Part shown: piece after piece, positions 51,326 through 59,401 of the stretch
Position numbering within the stretch: position 1 is the first letter of the stretch
Layout of the letters: each line of letters opens with the position of its first letter
Assembly: GCA_002339345.1 (NCBI GenBank)
Contig: DDKM01000032.1
Coordinates: forward strand, 78,559-142,558
Direction: 5' to 3'
From: Firmicutes bacterium UBA2598
GTDB taxonomy: Bacteria > Bacillota > PH28-bin88
DNA: 64,000 bases
Translations under genes and position numbers: made by a program
The notes under the pieces: model-generated
The model's database searches: none
Told to the model about the DNA's origin: nothing
What the model saw: only the letters and a program-made list of their open reading frames with translations

Positions 51326-51665
51326 CTGGCAAAGCCGTGACCAACCCATCCTGCAGTGGCTGAATGACTTCCCGCCGGAAAGATGGGAAGTGGTGGTGAA
51401 AGAAGTGTTAAAGGACTACATCTTGTTCGGCGAAGCCACCAATCCCATCCCCACGGTGGATCTCTTAAAATCTCCCCTTCAGGCAGCACGCCTAGCAGCT
51501 GCCCAGGAACCGGCCGGCACTACAGGACAGATGGGGCAACACCCAAAGGAAGAAGAGGTCATTCCCTTACCATCCATTGTCGGTGAACCGTCCAAGACCT
51601 CACCGCCAGTCCTCTCCCGCCAAGAGGCGGAAGCCAAGTTGAAAGACTTTTTGACCAATTTTTAA
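51300..51665 (+). CDS. Probable partner of the ParM-like protein (ParR-like position)
   Basis: 121 residues. The N-terminal half (LKLNWQSRDQPILQWLNDFP, then WEVVVKEVLKDYIL) is helical and could be a small DNA-binding fold. The C-terminal half is Pro/Gln-rich and ends in a helix EAKLKDFLTNF. It overlaps the ParM-like gene in a parMR-type layout, so an adaptor role is likely by position. No sequence match to ParR was recognised. Confidence 0.55.
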   Translation: MLQNQLKLNWQSRDQPILQWLNDFPPERWEVVVKEVLKDYILFGEATNPIPTVDLLKSPLQAARLAAAQEPAGTTGQMGQHPKEEEVIPLPSIVGEPSKTSPPVLSRQEAEAKLKDFLTNF

Positions 51666-51686
51666 GGGCACCCCCCGGGTGCCCTT
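51664..51686 (+). terminator. Hairpin terminator after the ParM-like pair
   Basis: AAGGGCACCC (51664-51673) and GGGTGCCCTT (51677-51686) pair perfectly, but only a loose T-rich stretch follows (CCCATTTACTTTT). It overlaps the stop of the preceding gene. Confidence 0.5.
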
Positions 51687-51697
51687 CCCATTTACTT

Positions 51698-52936
51698 TTA
51701 CTCATAAATTTTTTCTTCCGCCAGGTGGGCGTTTAGGGCATCGCCCTCCACATCCCGCCCGGTCCAGCGCTGTTCCTTCATTTGCTGGTAGTACTCGCTC
51801 TGGATGATCAGATCCATCACCTCGTTGGTACCAGTCCAGATCATGATCAGGCGGGTATCCCGCAACAGCCTTTCCACCGGGTAGACATTGGTATAGCCAA
51901 TGCCACCCAGGATCTGCATGGCATGGTTGACCACCTCCCAGGTGGTGTTGGTGGCAAACTTCTTGGCCTCCGACACCAAGCGCCTGGCCAGACTAGCGTC
52001 AACACCGCTGTCCACCGCCCGGGCAGTGGTATAGACCAGGCTGCGGGCGGCATCCAGTTTGGTGACACTGTCCGCCACCTTGAAGGATATTGCCTGGAAA
52101 TCCTTAATCTTGCGGCCAAAGGCCTTTCGTTTGGTGCTGTACCTTGCCGCCACCTCCAGGGCAGCCCGGGCCATTCCCAAAGAACCGGCAGCACTGGTCA
52201 GCCGCTCCGGGATCATCATCCGGTAGAAAATCTCCGCTGCCCCGTTCTCTTTACCCAACAGGTTATCCACCGGCACACGGGCATCCCGGAACACCACCCG
52301 GCCGGTGCCTCCTCCCCTGGTGCCCATCAACCCGTAGAGGTGCTCCACCTTCACACCCGGTCCGCGATCAACCAGCAGGGCGCTGATGGAATGGTGGGGG
52401 TCCGCGCTTTCACCGGTGCGGACATAAACCATGAAGTAGTCTGCCCCCTCCGCCCCGACGATAAAGCGCTTTTGCCCGTTTAGCACATAATGGTCACCCT
52501 CCCGCCGGGCCATAGTGGTGGCTCCGAAAAAGTCGGAACCGCCCCGCGGTTCGGTGAGGGCCTCGGCGCTAACCAGCTTTCCCGCCAGGGTTGGTTTCAG
52601 GTATTTTTCCTTTTGCTCCGCAGTGCCAAACTCGTTGATGGCTTCTCCCACGATGCTGGGCATGGAATAGGCACAGGCCAGGCTGGTACCCAGTATCCCC
52701 ACTTCCTCCAGGGCTACCACCTCATCAGCCCACTGCAGGCCCCGGCCACCGTATTGGGTTGGGAATCTCAACCCCAACAGTCCCTGGGCAGCGGCTGCCT
52801 CCACAAAGCTCCGGGGAAAAACCACCTTGTCCGCATCCATATCCAGAATCAACTGCCGGTCTACCTTTTCCTGCACAAACCGTCGCACTTCCTGGCCCAA
52901 CAACCGCTGCTGCTCATCCAGCAGAAACTCAAACAC
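51698..52936 (-). CDS. Acyl-CoA dehydrogenase
   Basis: An FAD-dependent acyl-CoA dehydrogenase of 412 residues, standard length, with LTEPRGGSD, the FAD/CoA core and TKRKAFGRKIKDFQAISFK. The usual catalytic glutamate in the C-terminal YEGTNE motif is replaced: the sequence reads IWTGTNEVM. A glutamate occurs instead in IPERLTSAAGSLG, the position used by isovaleryl- and long-chain-type enzymes. The substrate is unknown. The GTG at 52936 follows GGGGAGG. A MerR regulator lies just upstream. Confidence 0.92.
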   Translation of the reverse strand: MFEFLLDEQQRLLGQEVRRFVQEKVDRQLILDMDADKVVFPRSFVEAAAAQGLLGLRFPTQYGGRGLQWADEVVALEEVGILGTSLACAYSMPSIVGEAINEFGTAEQKEKYLKPTLAGKLVSAEALTEPRGGSDFFGATTMARREGDHYVLNGQKRFIVGAEGADYFMVYVRTGESADPHHSISALLVDRGPGVKVEHLYGLMGTRGGGTGRVVFRDARVPVDNLLGKENGAAEIFYRMMIPERLTSAAGSLGMARAALEVAARYSTKRKAFGRKIKDFQAISFKVADSVTKLDAARSLVYTTARAVDSGVDASLARRLVSEAKKFATNTTWEVVNHAMQILGGIGYTNVYPVERLLRDTRLIMIWTGTNEVMDLIIQSEYYQQMKEQRWTGRDVEGDALNAHLAEEKIYE

Positions 52937-53035
52937 CAGCCTCGCCTCCCCTTCCCCGTCACTACCCAACCTTGTCTAGGTACCCCCTTTACACCACTGA
53001 ATGACACCGGTGCCGGAGCATTTCCACCCGGCTTT

Positions 53036-53437
53036 TTACCCCTCCCCGCCTTCTGCCAGCATGGCCACAAACTTACGCCTGAACTCCAGCATCTCCTCCT
53101 TCATCATGGTCAGATCCCGGATCATCTCGTCAATTTCGGCAATCCGGCGATCACCATACTCGATGGTGCGGCGAAGCTGCTCCTTTTGGGTGGGATCCAC
53201 ATCGTACAGGTCCAGCATTTCTTTAATTTCACTCAAAGAAAAACCAAAGCGTTTCCCCCGCAGGATAAGTTTCAGGCGGGCCCGGTCCCTGGGGGTGTAC
53301 AGGCGCTGCTGCATCTCGTCTAGGCGTAAAGGATGCAGCAACCCCACTTCCTCGTAGTAGCGAATGGTTCGGGTGGTGATGCCAAATTCGTCAGCCAGTT
53401 CGGAAATGGTGTAAATTGGTCCGTTTACCGCTCTCAT
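53036..53437 (-). CDS. MerR-family transcriptional regulator
   Basis: 133 residues. The N-terminal winged helix YTISELADEFGITTRTIRYYEEVGLLHP (about 9-36) is followed by a coiled-coil dimerisation helix (about 85-125). No metal-binding cysteines are seen. Similar regulators beside acyl-CoA dehydrogenases control fatty or branched-chain acid catabolism (LiuR-like). The ATG follows GGGGAG. Its promoter carries an imperfect palindrome likely bound by the protein itself. Confidence 0.9.
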   Translation of the reverse strand: MRAVNGPIYTISELADEFGITTRTIRYYEEVGLLHPLRLDEMQQRLYTPRDRARLKLILRGKRFGFSLSEIKEMLDLYDVDPTQKEQLRRTIEYGDRRIAEIDEMIRDLTMMKEEMLEFRRKFVAMLAEGGEG

Positions 53438-53483
53438 TGTCTTACTCCCCTATCCTGCAAATAAAACGGCATTATATATGAAT

Positions 53484-53512
53484 ATTCTATCATTGCTTTA
53501 CGTTTACGTCAA
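53484..53512 (-). promoter_or_regulatory. Promoter and operator of the MerR/acyl-CoA dehydrogenase operon
   Basis: On the minus strand TTGACG (53512-53507) and TAGAAT (53489-53484) are separated by 17 bases. A 16-base near-palindrome, TTGACGTAAACGTAAA (53512-53497), covers the -35 box and part of the spacer, with one mismatched pair. MerR proteins act on such spacer dyads. The remaining gap 53513-53677 shows nothing else. Confidence 0.7.
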
Positions 53513-53677
53513 CGATGGCATTGCCGGGTAACAAAAAGTAAACCATGCATAAAACCTAACATAAATGGTTGAGTAGTGTCAAAATAAGGGTGAGAAAGGT
53601 AATGTTTAAGAATAGGTATCTAACGGGTACCATCTTGTTGATCTTTACTCAACTAAAAATAAAAAATTAGTCTAACA

Positions 53678-53708
53678 GTTGGCCCCCACCAAATCGGTGG
53701 GGGCCAAC
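53678..53708 (-). terminator. Strong hairpin after the cobalt transporter operon
   Basis: GTTGGCCCCCACC and GGTGGGGGCCAAC pair over 13 bases around AAATC. On the minus strand a T-rich stretch (ATTTTTTATTTTT) follows after a 10-base gap, so it probably ends the cbi transporter transcript. Confidence 0.75.
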
Positions 53709-53754
53709 ATCTATGGAGGTCTCTGGGGACTGCCGAGTAACCCCAGAAAGCTAT

Positions 53755-54585
53755 TTATTTGTGGTGTCCTTCCAAGAGAGTACGCAGGTATTGGGCAGCC
53801 TCCTCTACCCTTTTGGGGTGGGGGGGTGGAAGCATATTCCCCAACCGGCGGAAAATCTGTGTCACCACAGGGAAACGCAATTCCGCCGCCTCCACCAGCG
53901 CTGGATCGGTTAGGAGATCGGTAGAACCTTCCGCCAGGGTTCGCCCTTCCTTAATGATGATCACCTTCTCCGCCCATTCTGCCGCCATATCCACATCATG
54001 GGTGGCTACCACTACCGTGGTACCATCCCTATGGAGCCTGGTCAGGATGGCCAGCAGGTTGTCCTTCCCCCGGGGGTCTAGGTAAGCCATGGGTTCATCC
54101 AGCACAATTACCGAAGGTGACATGGCCAGCACCCCTGCAATGGCTACCCGTTTTTTTTGACCGTAACTCAAATGGTGGGGAGCTTTGGTACGAAGGTCTT
54201 CCATCCCCACCGCCCGCAAAGCCTGACCGGCCCGCCTTTCCACTTCACCTGCGTCCAGGCCCATGTTGACCGGTCCAAAACAGACATCCTCCCAAACGGT
54301 ACCAGCAAAAACCTGATCGTCAGGATCCTGGAACACCAGGCCCACCTGGCTTTTTGCCCATCTCGCGTTTTTCCCGTCCAGGCTGCGGCCAAGCAGCCGG
54401 ACCTTTCCCTGTTGGGGCAGGTAAATACCGTTCAGGTGCAACAAAAATGTGGATTTACCAGCACCGTTGGGGCCAAGGATAGCCACCCTGGCGCCGGTTG
54501 GTATGGTCAGGGTAAGACCCTGCAACGCCTGGGTACCGTCCCGGTAGCGGTAATACAAATCCTCTACTTCAATAACTGCAGCCAC
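53755..54585 (-). CDS. cbiO: ECF-type cobalt/nickel transporter ATPase (CbiO-like)
   Basis: 276 residues. Walker A GPNGAGKST (about 34-42), signature LSYGQKKRVAIAGV (about 138-151) and Walker B VIVLDEPMAYLDPRG (about 160-174) are intact. It powers the CbiMQ transporter. The GTG at 54585 gives VAAVIEVEDLYYRYR; it overlaps cbiQ by 22 bases. The gene is last in the cbiM-PDGLE-cbiQ-cbiO order. Confidence 0.93.
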   Translation of the reverse strand: MAAVIEVEDLYYRYRDGTQALQGLTLTIPTGARVAILGPNGAGKSTFLLHLNGIYLPQQGKVRLLGRSLDGKNARWAKSQVGLVFQDPDDQVFAGTVWEDVCFGPVNMGLDAGEVERRAGQALRAVGMEDLRTKAPHHLSYGQKKRVAIAGVLAMSPSVIVLDEPMAYLDPRGKDNLLAILTRLHRDGTTVVVATHDVDMAAEWAEKVIIIKEGRTLAEGSTDLLTDPALVEAAELRFPVVTQIFRRLGNMLPPPHPKRVEEAAQYLRTLLEGHHK

Positions 54586-55373
54586 ATCCCGCCCCCTACC
54601 TCCATCATCCGCAAGGTTAAAGCAGCTGCGGTGATCCCGATTCCCCAGCACAAGTCAGAGGCCTTCACCCGCGCACCGGCCCGGACCGGCTGGTGGCCGG
54701 AAAAACCCCTGGCCAACATGGCCTGGTACACCCTGTCCGCTCTGGTGTAGGAGCGGATAAAAAGCACCCCCACCATTTGCGCCAGGGTGGACATGGTCCA
54801 GCTATGCCACAGAAAGCCCCTGGGACGGAAATCCCGGGCTTGACGGGAAAGCTGCATCCGCCTTGCTTCATCTGCCAGCACAAAAAGATAGCGCACGGTA
54901 AACTCCATCAGGGTCACCAGAATGGGTGGTACCCGCAAGCCACGCAAGGCATTCATCAAAACTGGGAAGGGAGTTAAAAAAGTCAAGATACTGGCAGCCA
55001 GCACCCCATTGGCCAGGCGGAGTGCCAGTACCTGAGCCTGCAGTAAACCCTCCCTGGTGGCGACTAGGGCCAGTGGCCCCAATTCCGCCAAAGCCACCCC
55101 CTCACCGGGGACGGTAAAGGGAAGTACAACCAGCATCAAGACTGAAAAGGGAACCACCAATGCCAGACGGCCGGCCAGCAGCCTGACAGGCATTCTGGCA
55201 ATGACCGCCAGCAACCCTATTATGCCCAGGGCGGCCAACAGGTACGGTGTGGCGGACATGCCTGCGGTCAGGATGACAAAGGTCACCATGGCTACAACTT
55301 TAATCCTTGCCTCAACCCTGTGCAAAACGGTCTCCCCGCCCCCTTGCACCATGGGGTCAGCGGTCATGCACAT
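54564..55373 (-). CDS. cbiQ: ECF transporter transmembrane component CbiQ
   Basis: 269 residues with about five membrane helices. The coupling motif MLARGF (about 232-237), which contacts the ATPase, is present, with the earlier SRQARDFRPRGFL as the first coupling region. The ATG follows GGAGGGATGG and overlaps the PDGLE gene by 10 bases. It is the energising T-component for the cobalt or nickel importer. Confidence 0.93.
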   Translation of the reverse strand: MCMTADPMVQGGGETVLHRVEARIKVVAMVTFVILTAGMSATPYLLAALGIIGLLAVIARMPVRLLAGRLALVVPFSVLMLVVLPFTVPGEGVALAELGPLALVATREGLLQAQVLALRLANGVLAASILTFLTPFPVLMNALRGLRVPPILVTLMEFTVRYLFVLADEARRMQLSRQARDFRPRGFLWHSWTMSTLAQMVGVLFIRSYTRADRVYQAMLARGFSGHQPVRAGARVKASDLCWGIGITAAALTLRMMEVGGGMWLQLLK

Positions 55374-55672
55374 CGCCCATCCCTCCCCCTGTTGCGCCCC
55401 ACTGCCTTTCCAAGCCCAACAACCACCAGGAATACCAGGAGTACGCCGGCAATCCCGGCCATGGCGGTGGCCAACCCCTCATGGGTCAACCCGGGGAACA
55501 GGTACTCGGCCATGGGAGCTTGCCATACCTCTTGCCCCTCGGCCAGAGCAATAAACCCTTTGTCCTCCGCCACCCTTTCCAGGCCGTCCGGCGCCTGGGA
55601 AGCCAAAGGGGAAAGCAGGACAACGACAAGGAGAATCGCCAGCAGCCAAACCATTGTTTTACGATCCGGCAC
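55364..55672 (-). CDS. PDGLE-domain protein (CbiN-like)
   Basis: 102 residues with two membrane helices (about 8-28 and 70-92) and the diagnostic PDGLERVAEDKGFI between them. The PDGLE protein substitutes for CbiN in many Co/Ni ECF transporters. The GTG follows AAAGGTGGG and lies 3 bases after the cbiM stop. Confidence 0.92.
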   Translation of the reverse strand: MPDRKTMVWLLAILLVVVLLSPLASQAPDGLERVAEDKGFIALAEGQEVWQAPMAEYLFPGLTHEGLATAMAGIAGVLLVFLVVVGLGKAVGRNRGRDGRCA

Positions 55673-55675
55673 CTG

Positions 55676-56299
55676 CTACACCCACCTTTCATCCAGGGCT
55701 GGCGGTAGGTTTTGCCTGGCAAAACGCACAGCCACCCCGGTAATTAATCCTTCACCAATACCAATGAGCATGTGCCAGCCCAGGATGGCAGGCAGCACCA
55801 CACCTAAGGGTACAGTGCCGGAAAGGGCCAGTTGTACCCCCGCCGCCCCGGCGGCCACAACCAGGGAAAGCCAAGCGGACAGAAAAACCGCCGCTCCATC
55901 CCCGGTGACCCTTTTTAGAGCCCGGTATCCCCACAAAGCCACCCAGGGGGCGATCACCGCAGAGTTCAAAATATTGGCCCCCAGGGTTGTGATACCGCCA
56001 TCCTGGAAGATCAGGGCCTGAATAGTGTAAACGGTGGTCATCAATAGGGTTGCTGTCCACGGTCCCATCAGGATGGCTACCAGGGCCCCCCCCAGGAGGT
56101 GGCCGGAAGCTCCCGGTGCCACTGGAAAATTAATCATTTGTGCCGCAAATATAAAGGCGGCCATCACACCCATCACCGGTACCTGACGGTCATCCAACAC
56201 TTCTTTGGTCCGCCGCACCGCATAACCCACCGCACCAGCGCTCATTACCGCCGCTCCCGCCCATACCCTGGCATCCAAAAAGCCGTCTGGAATATGCAT
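55676..56299 (-). CDS. cbiM: Cobalt/nickel transporter substrate-binding component CbiM
   Basis: 207 residues. The metal-binding N-terminus MHIPDGFLDARVW is intact; CbiM binds the ion through residues at the extreme N-terminus, including H2. About six membrane helices follow. The ATG at 56299 follows GGGGAGG. The sequence does not decide cobalt versus nickel. The B12-dependent enzymes nearby (glutamate mutase, QueG) make a need for cobalt reasonable. Confidence 0.94.
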   Translation of the reverse strand: MHIPDGFLDARVWAGAAVMSAGAVGYAVRRTKEVLDDRQVPVMGVMAAFIFAAQMINFPVAPGASGHLLGGALVAILMGPWTATLLMTTVYTIQALIFQDGGITTLGANILNSAVIAPWVALWGYRALKRVTGDGAAVFLSAWLSLVVAAGAAGVQLALSGTVPLGVVLPAILGWHMLIGIGEGLITGVAVRFARQNLPPALDERWV

Positions 56300-56342
56300 T
56301 ATTAAGTACCTCCCCGATAATGATTTCCGCTACCCCGTCACC

Positions 56343-56391
56343 AAAACAAAAACCATGGATACCGTTCCTTGACGGCAAACCTCCATGGTTT
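56343..56391 (-). terminator. Terminator or attenuator in the leader of the cobalt transporter operon
   Basis: On the minus strand AAACCATGGA (56391-56382) pairs with TCCATGGTTT (56359-56350), with a second small hairpin inside, followed by TTGTTTTGG. It lies between lipA and cbiM, 44 bases before cbiM. It may end the lipA transcript or form a regulated leader. The 147 bases before it (56392-56538) contain further pairable arms but match no riboswitch I recognise. Confidence 0.7.
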
Positions 56392-56538
56392 AGTCCTGCT
56401 TTATGCGTCTTTTCTGTTTTGAAACAGGTGATGGGACCGACTAGGCCAATCGAGGTCTTCATGACCTTCTTGTACATATATATTATTCGTCCTCTGCGGG
56501 AAAAATCCTTTCGGCAGACAAAAAAAGATGGTATCAAA

Positions 56539-57396
56539 TCACCGGACAGGCGGCCGGAAATCATCGGCGTGGTAGGAACTGCGCACAAAGGGGCCCGCCG
56601 CCACATGGAGGAACCCCATTGCGGCTGCCCGCTGGCGGTACTGATCAAAAACCTGTGGGTGCACGTACTCCGTTACCGGGAGGTGCCGGGCGGATGGTTG
56701 GAGGTACTGGCCGATGGTGATGATGTCGCATCCCACTTCCCGCAGGTCACCCATAACCTGTTCAACTTCGGCGAAGGTTTCCCCCAGGCCAACCATCAGC
56801 CCCGATTTGGTGTAAATCCCGGGAGCCTCCGTCTTCACCTGGTGCAGCACCGCCAGACTGCGGCGATAATCGGCGCCTGGTCGTACCACCGGGTATAGCC
56901 GCGGTACCGTCTCCAGGTTATGATTGAATACCGCTGGGGCAGCCTCCACCACCACCCCTACTGCCTCCCGGCATCCGCCAAAGTCCGGGGTAAGCACCTC
57001 CACCACTGCCTCCGGCACCATTTCCCGGATGGCCCGGATGGTAGCGGCAAAGTGCGCCGCCCCGCCGTCCGGCAGGTCGTCCCGGGTCACCGAGGTCACC
57101 ACCACATGGCGCAATCCCAAACGATGCACCGCCTCCGCCACCCGTAGGGGTTCCTCCCCGTCAGGTTGGCACGGAATACCTCCCGGCACGGCACAAAAGG
57201 CGCAGTCGCGGGTACAGGTGTCACCCAGGATCATGAAGGTAGCCGTCCGGCGAGCAAAACACTCCCCCTGGTTCGGGCATACCGCCCCCTGGCAAACGGT
57301 GCGTAAATTCAAATCCTTCAGCAGCTTCCTGGTCCCGGCAACATCTCCACTGGCCGGAAATCTCTTACGTAACCAAACAGGCAGTCTACCAACCAA
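56539..57396 (-). CDS. lipA: Lipoyl synthase
   Basis: A 285-residue radical-SAM enzyme that inserts two sulfurs into octanoyl groups on lipoyl domains. The auxiliary cluster motif CQGAVCPNQGEC and the radical-SAM motif CTRDCAFC are present, and the C-terminal RSSYHADDF supplies the cluster serine. The TTG start follows GGTGATGGG. It is downstream of lpdA and faces away from the gcv operon, whose GcvH protein is the likely lipoylation target. Confidence 0.95.
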   Translation of the reverse strand: MVGRLPVWLRKRFPASGDVAGTRKLLKDLNLRTVCQGAVCPNQGECFARRTATFMILGDTCTRDCAFCAVPGGIPCQPDGEEPLRVAEAVHRLGLRHVVVTSVTRDDLPDGGAAHFAATIRAIREMVPEAVVEVLTPDFGGCREAVGVVVEAAPAVFNHNLETVPRLYPVVRPGADYRRSLAVLHQVKTEAPGIYTKSGLMVGLGETFAEVEQVMGDLREVGCDIITIGQYLQPSARHLPVTEYVHPQVFDQYRQRAAAMGFLHVAAGPFVRSSYHADDFRPPVR

Positions 57397-57468
57397 CCCA
57401 TCACCACCCCCGAACCTGTTTTATCCCGTCTTGCCCCCAGCCCTTATTACCACCCCATGGCCGGGCGG

Positions 57469-58851
57469 TCAGCTGTGAATAGCCATTCCGTGTACCGCCT
57501 CCGCCGCCTCCGCCAGGGCTTCCGGCAGGGTGGGATGGGCGTGGATGGCGGCGGCAACATGCCCGGCGGTCATGCCATACCGTACCGCCAGGGCAGCCTC
57601 GGCGATGAGGTCGGAGGCATGGGGACCTATGATGTGGACACCCAGCAGGCGGTCGGTTTCCGGGTGGGCCAGCACCTTGACAAAACCCTCCCCTTCCCCG
57701 CTGCAAAGGGCCCGGCCGTTGGCCGCAAAGGGAAAGCGACCAACCCTGGGTTTGATGCCCTGGGCTTCCGCCTGCTGGGAGGTAAGACCCACACCTGCCA
57801 CCTCCGGCAGGGTAAATATACAGTTGGGTACCGCCCGGTAATCCATCACCGCCTGTCCTCCCGCCGCATTGGCGGCAGCCACCAGCCCCTGGGCGGATGC
57901 CACATGGGCCAGCAAACCGCGGTTGGTCACATCACCTACGGCGTAAATGCCCTCCATACTGGTACGCATTCCATCGTCAACAATTATTTCTCCCCGCGGT
58001 CCAGTGACCACCCCTGCCTCCGCCAAGCCCAGTTGAGATGTGTCAAAGGAGCGGCCCACCGCCACCAGCACCTTCTCCACCACCAGTTCCGTGCCAGTAT
58101 CCAGCATGGCGGCAATACCGCTGTCCACCTGCCGTAACCCGGTCACCTTGGTGTTGGTGCGGACCTCAATCCCCTTTTGGCGAAAAACCGCCTGCACCCG
58201 GCGGGCAACCTCCGGTTCAACTGGCGGTAAAATAACAGGTAGCGCCTCTACCACCGTTACCCGGGTGCCCAGTGCCGCAAAAATACCGGCAAACTCGCAT
58301 CCAATCACACCTCCACCCACCACCAGCAGGCTCTCCGGCACCCGGTCCGATGCCAGCAGTTCCCTGCTGGTTACCACCCACCGGCCATCCACCGGCAGTC
58401 CGGGTAGCTGCAAGGGTTGGGAACCCGGTGCCAGGACCACCCGCCGGGCTGCCAGGACAGTGCTGCCACCCTCCGCCAGGGCCACGGCCACCCGACATGG
58501 TCCGTCAAGCCGCCCAATTCCCTGGATCAGCCGGATCTTGTGCTTGTTAAATAAGAAACCGATCCCCTTGGCCAGCTGGGATATCACCGCATCCCTTTTG
58601 GCGATCAGTCGCTGGAAATCCAGGCGGCATTCTGACGTCTCCAGGCCGAATTCCCCACCACGGGTTACCGCCTCCAGGAGGGATACAGCGGCCACCATGG
58701 TTTTGGTGGGAATACATCCCCAGTTCAAGCACGTTCCACCCAGTTTTTCCCTTTCCACCACCGCCACCCTTAGGCCAAGCTGGGCAGCCCGGATAGCACA
58801 GACATAACCCCCCGGCCCACCACCGATCACTACTAGATCAAACTGATCCAC
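57469..58851 (-). CDS. lpdA: Dihydrolipoyl dehydrogenase (L protein)
   Basis: 460 residues. The FAD loop VVIGGGPGGYVCAIRAAQLG, the redox disulfide GTCLNWGCIPTK (about 40-51) and the C-terminal His-Glu pair region IHAHPTLPEALAEA are intact. It re-oxidises dihydrolipoyl-GcvH with NAD. It is the only Lpd in the window and lies opposite gcvT, so it is likely the L protein of the glycine cleavage system. The GTG follows AGGGTGG. Confidence 0.95.
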   Translation of the reverse strand: MDQFDLVVIGGGPGGYVCAIRAAQLGLRVAVVEREKLGGTCLNWGCIPTKTMVAAVSLLEAVTRGGEFGLETSECRLDFQRLIAKRDAVISQLAKGIGFLFNKHKIRLIQGIGRLDGPCRVAVALAEGGSTVLAARRVVLAPGSQPLQLPGLPVDGRWVVTSRELLASDRVPESLLVVGGGVIGCEFAGIFAALGTRVTVVEALPVILPPVEPEVARRVQAVFRQKGIEVRTNTKVTGLRQVDSGIAAMLDTGTELVVEKVLVAVGRSFDTSQLGLAEAGVVTGPRGEIIVDDGMRTSMEGIYAVGDVTNRGLLAHVASAQGLVAAANAAGGQAVMDYRAVPNCIFTLPEVAGVGLTSQQAEAQGIKPRVGRFPFAANGRALCSGEGEGFVKVLAHPETDRLLGVHIIGPHASDLIAEAALAVRYGMTAGHVAAAIHAHPTLPEALAEAAEAVHGMAIHS

Positions 58852-59102
58852 TACAAACCGCCACCCTTCATCACTGGACTGCTACCCGCCATTCCGGCTC
58901 TTTCATACGTACCGTCCCAATCTATACTTGTGACCTTCATTCTATCGAAACAGCACACCGAAGTTTTACCACTTCTGGGTTCCCCAAAATGGCAGGGAAA
59001 TATTAGTAACTACCTCGAAGTATATTACGGTGATTTTTTTTTGCCAAGGGTCTTTTCCCCTGGAATTTTTTGTGATAATATGAAATTAACTGAATACGTC
59101 CG

Positions 59103-59300
59103 GATGACTCCGGTGGGAGAGTTCCTGAAACAAACCAGGACGCCGAAGGAGTAACCCTGGGTGTTGGTGGCACGCGGGGGAAACTCTCAGGTACCCGAAC
59201 CGCCGGCAGACGGGTCTCTGGAGAGTTCCTCCAGCGGGAGGACACCCAAGGGGATCCGGCCCAGGGGGCCGGTTCAATCTCTCAGGTTCGAGGACAGAGG
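59103..59300 (+). promoter_or_regulatory. Tandem glycine riboswitch
   Basis: Two aptamer units lie in series. The first has TGGGAGAGTT, the core CGCCGAAGGAGTAA and GAAACTCTCAGGTACCC. The second has CTGGAGAGTTCC, a shorter middle CACCCAAGGGGATCC and AATCTCTCAGGTTCGAGG. The AGAG/CTCTCAGG pairs and GCCGAAGG core are the hallmarks of the gcvT RNA. Cooperative glycine binding should turn the downstream gcv genes on. The rest of 58852-59102 shows no recognised site; an AT-rich GATAAT near 59074 may be the -10 box. Confidence 0.92.
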
Positions 59301-59329
59301 AAGGCACCAAGCCTTTTCTCTGTTTTTTT
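59294..59329 (+). terminator. Expression-platform terminator of the glycine riboswitch
   Basis: ACAGAGGAAGGC (59294-59305) pairs with GCCTTTTCTCTGT (59311-59322+), followed by TTTTTTT. Its 5' arm includes the last bases of the second aptamer, so glycine binding should prevent its formation. Confidence 0.88.
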
Positions 59330-59401
59330 AATTCCCTTTACCCCGGATGTTTTATTCTGCGGGCAAATCCAGGGCAAACTGCTTAATGGAGGTGATGATC
59401 C

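Noticed and set aside
56392..56538. Cobalamin riboswitch upstream of cbiM
   Set aside because: No B12-box or other conserved cobalamin-riboswitch core was seen, so only an unassigned structured leader is reported.
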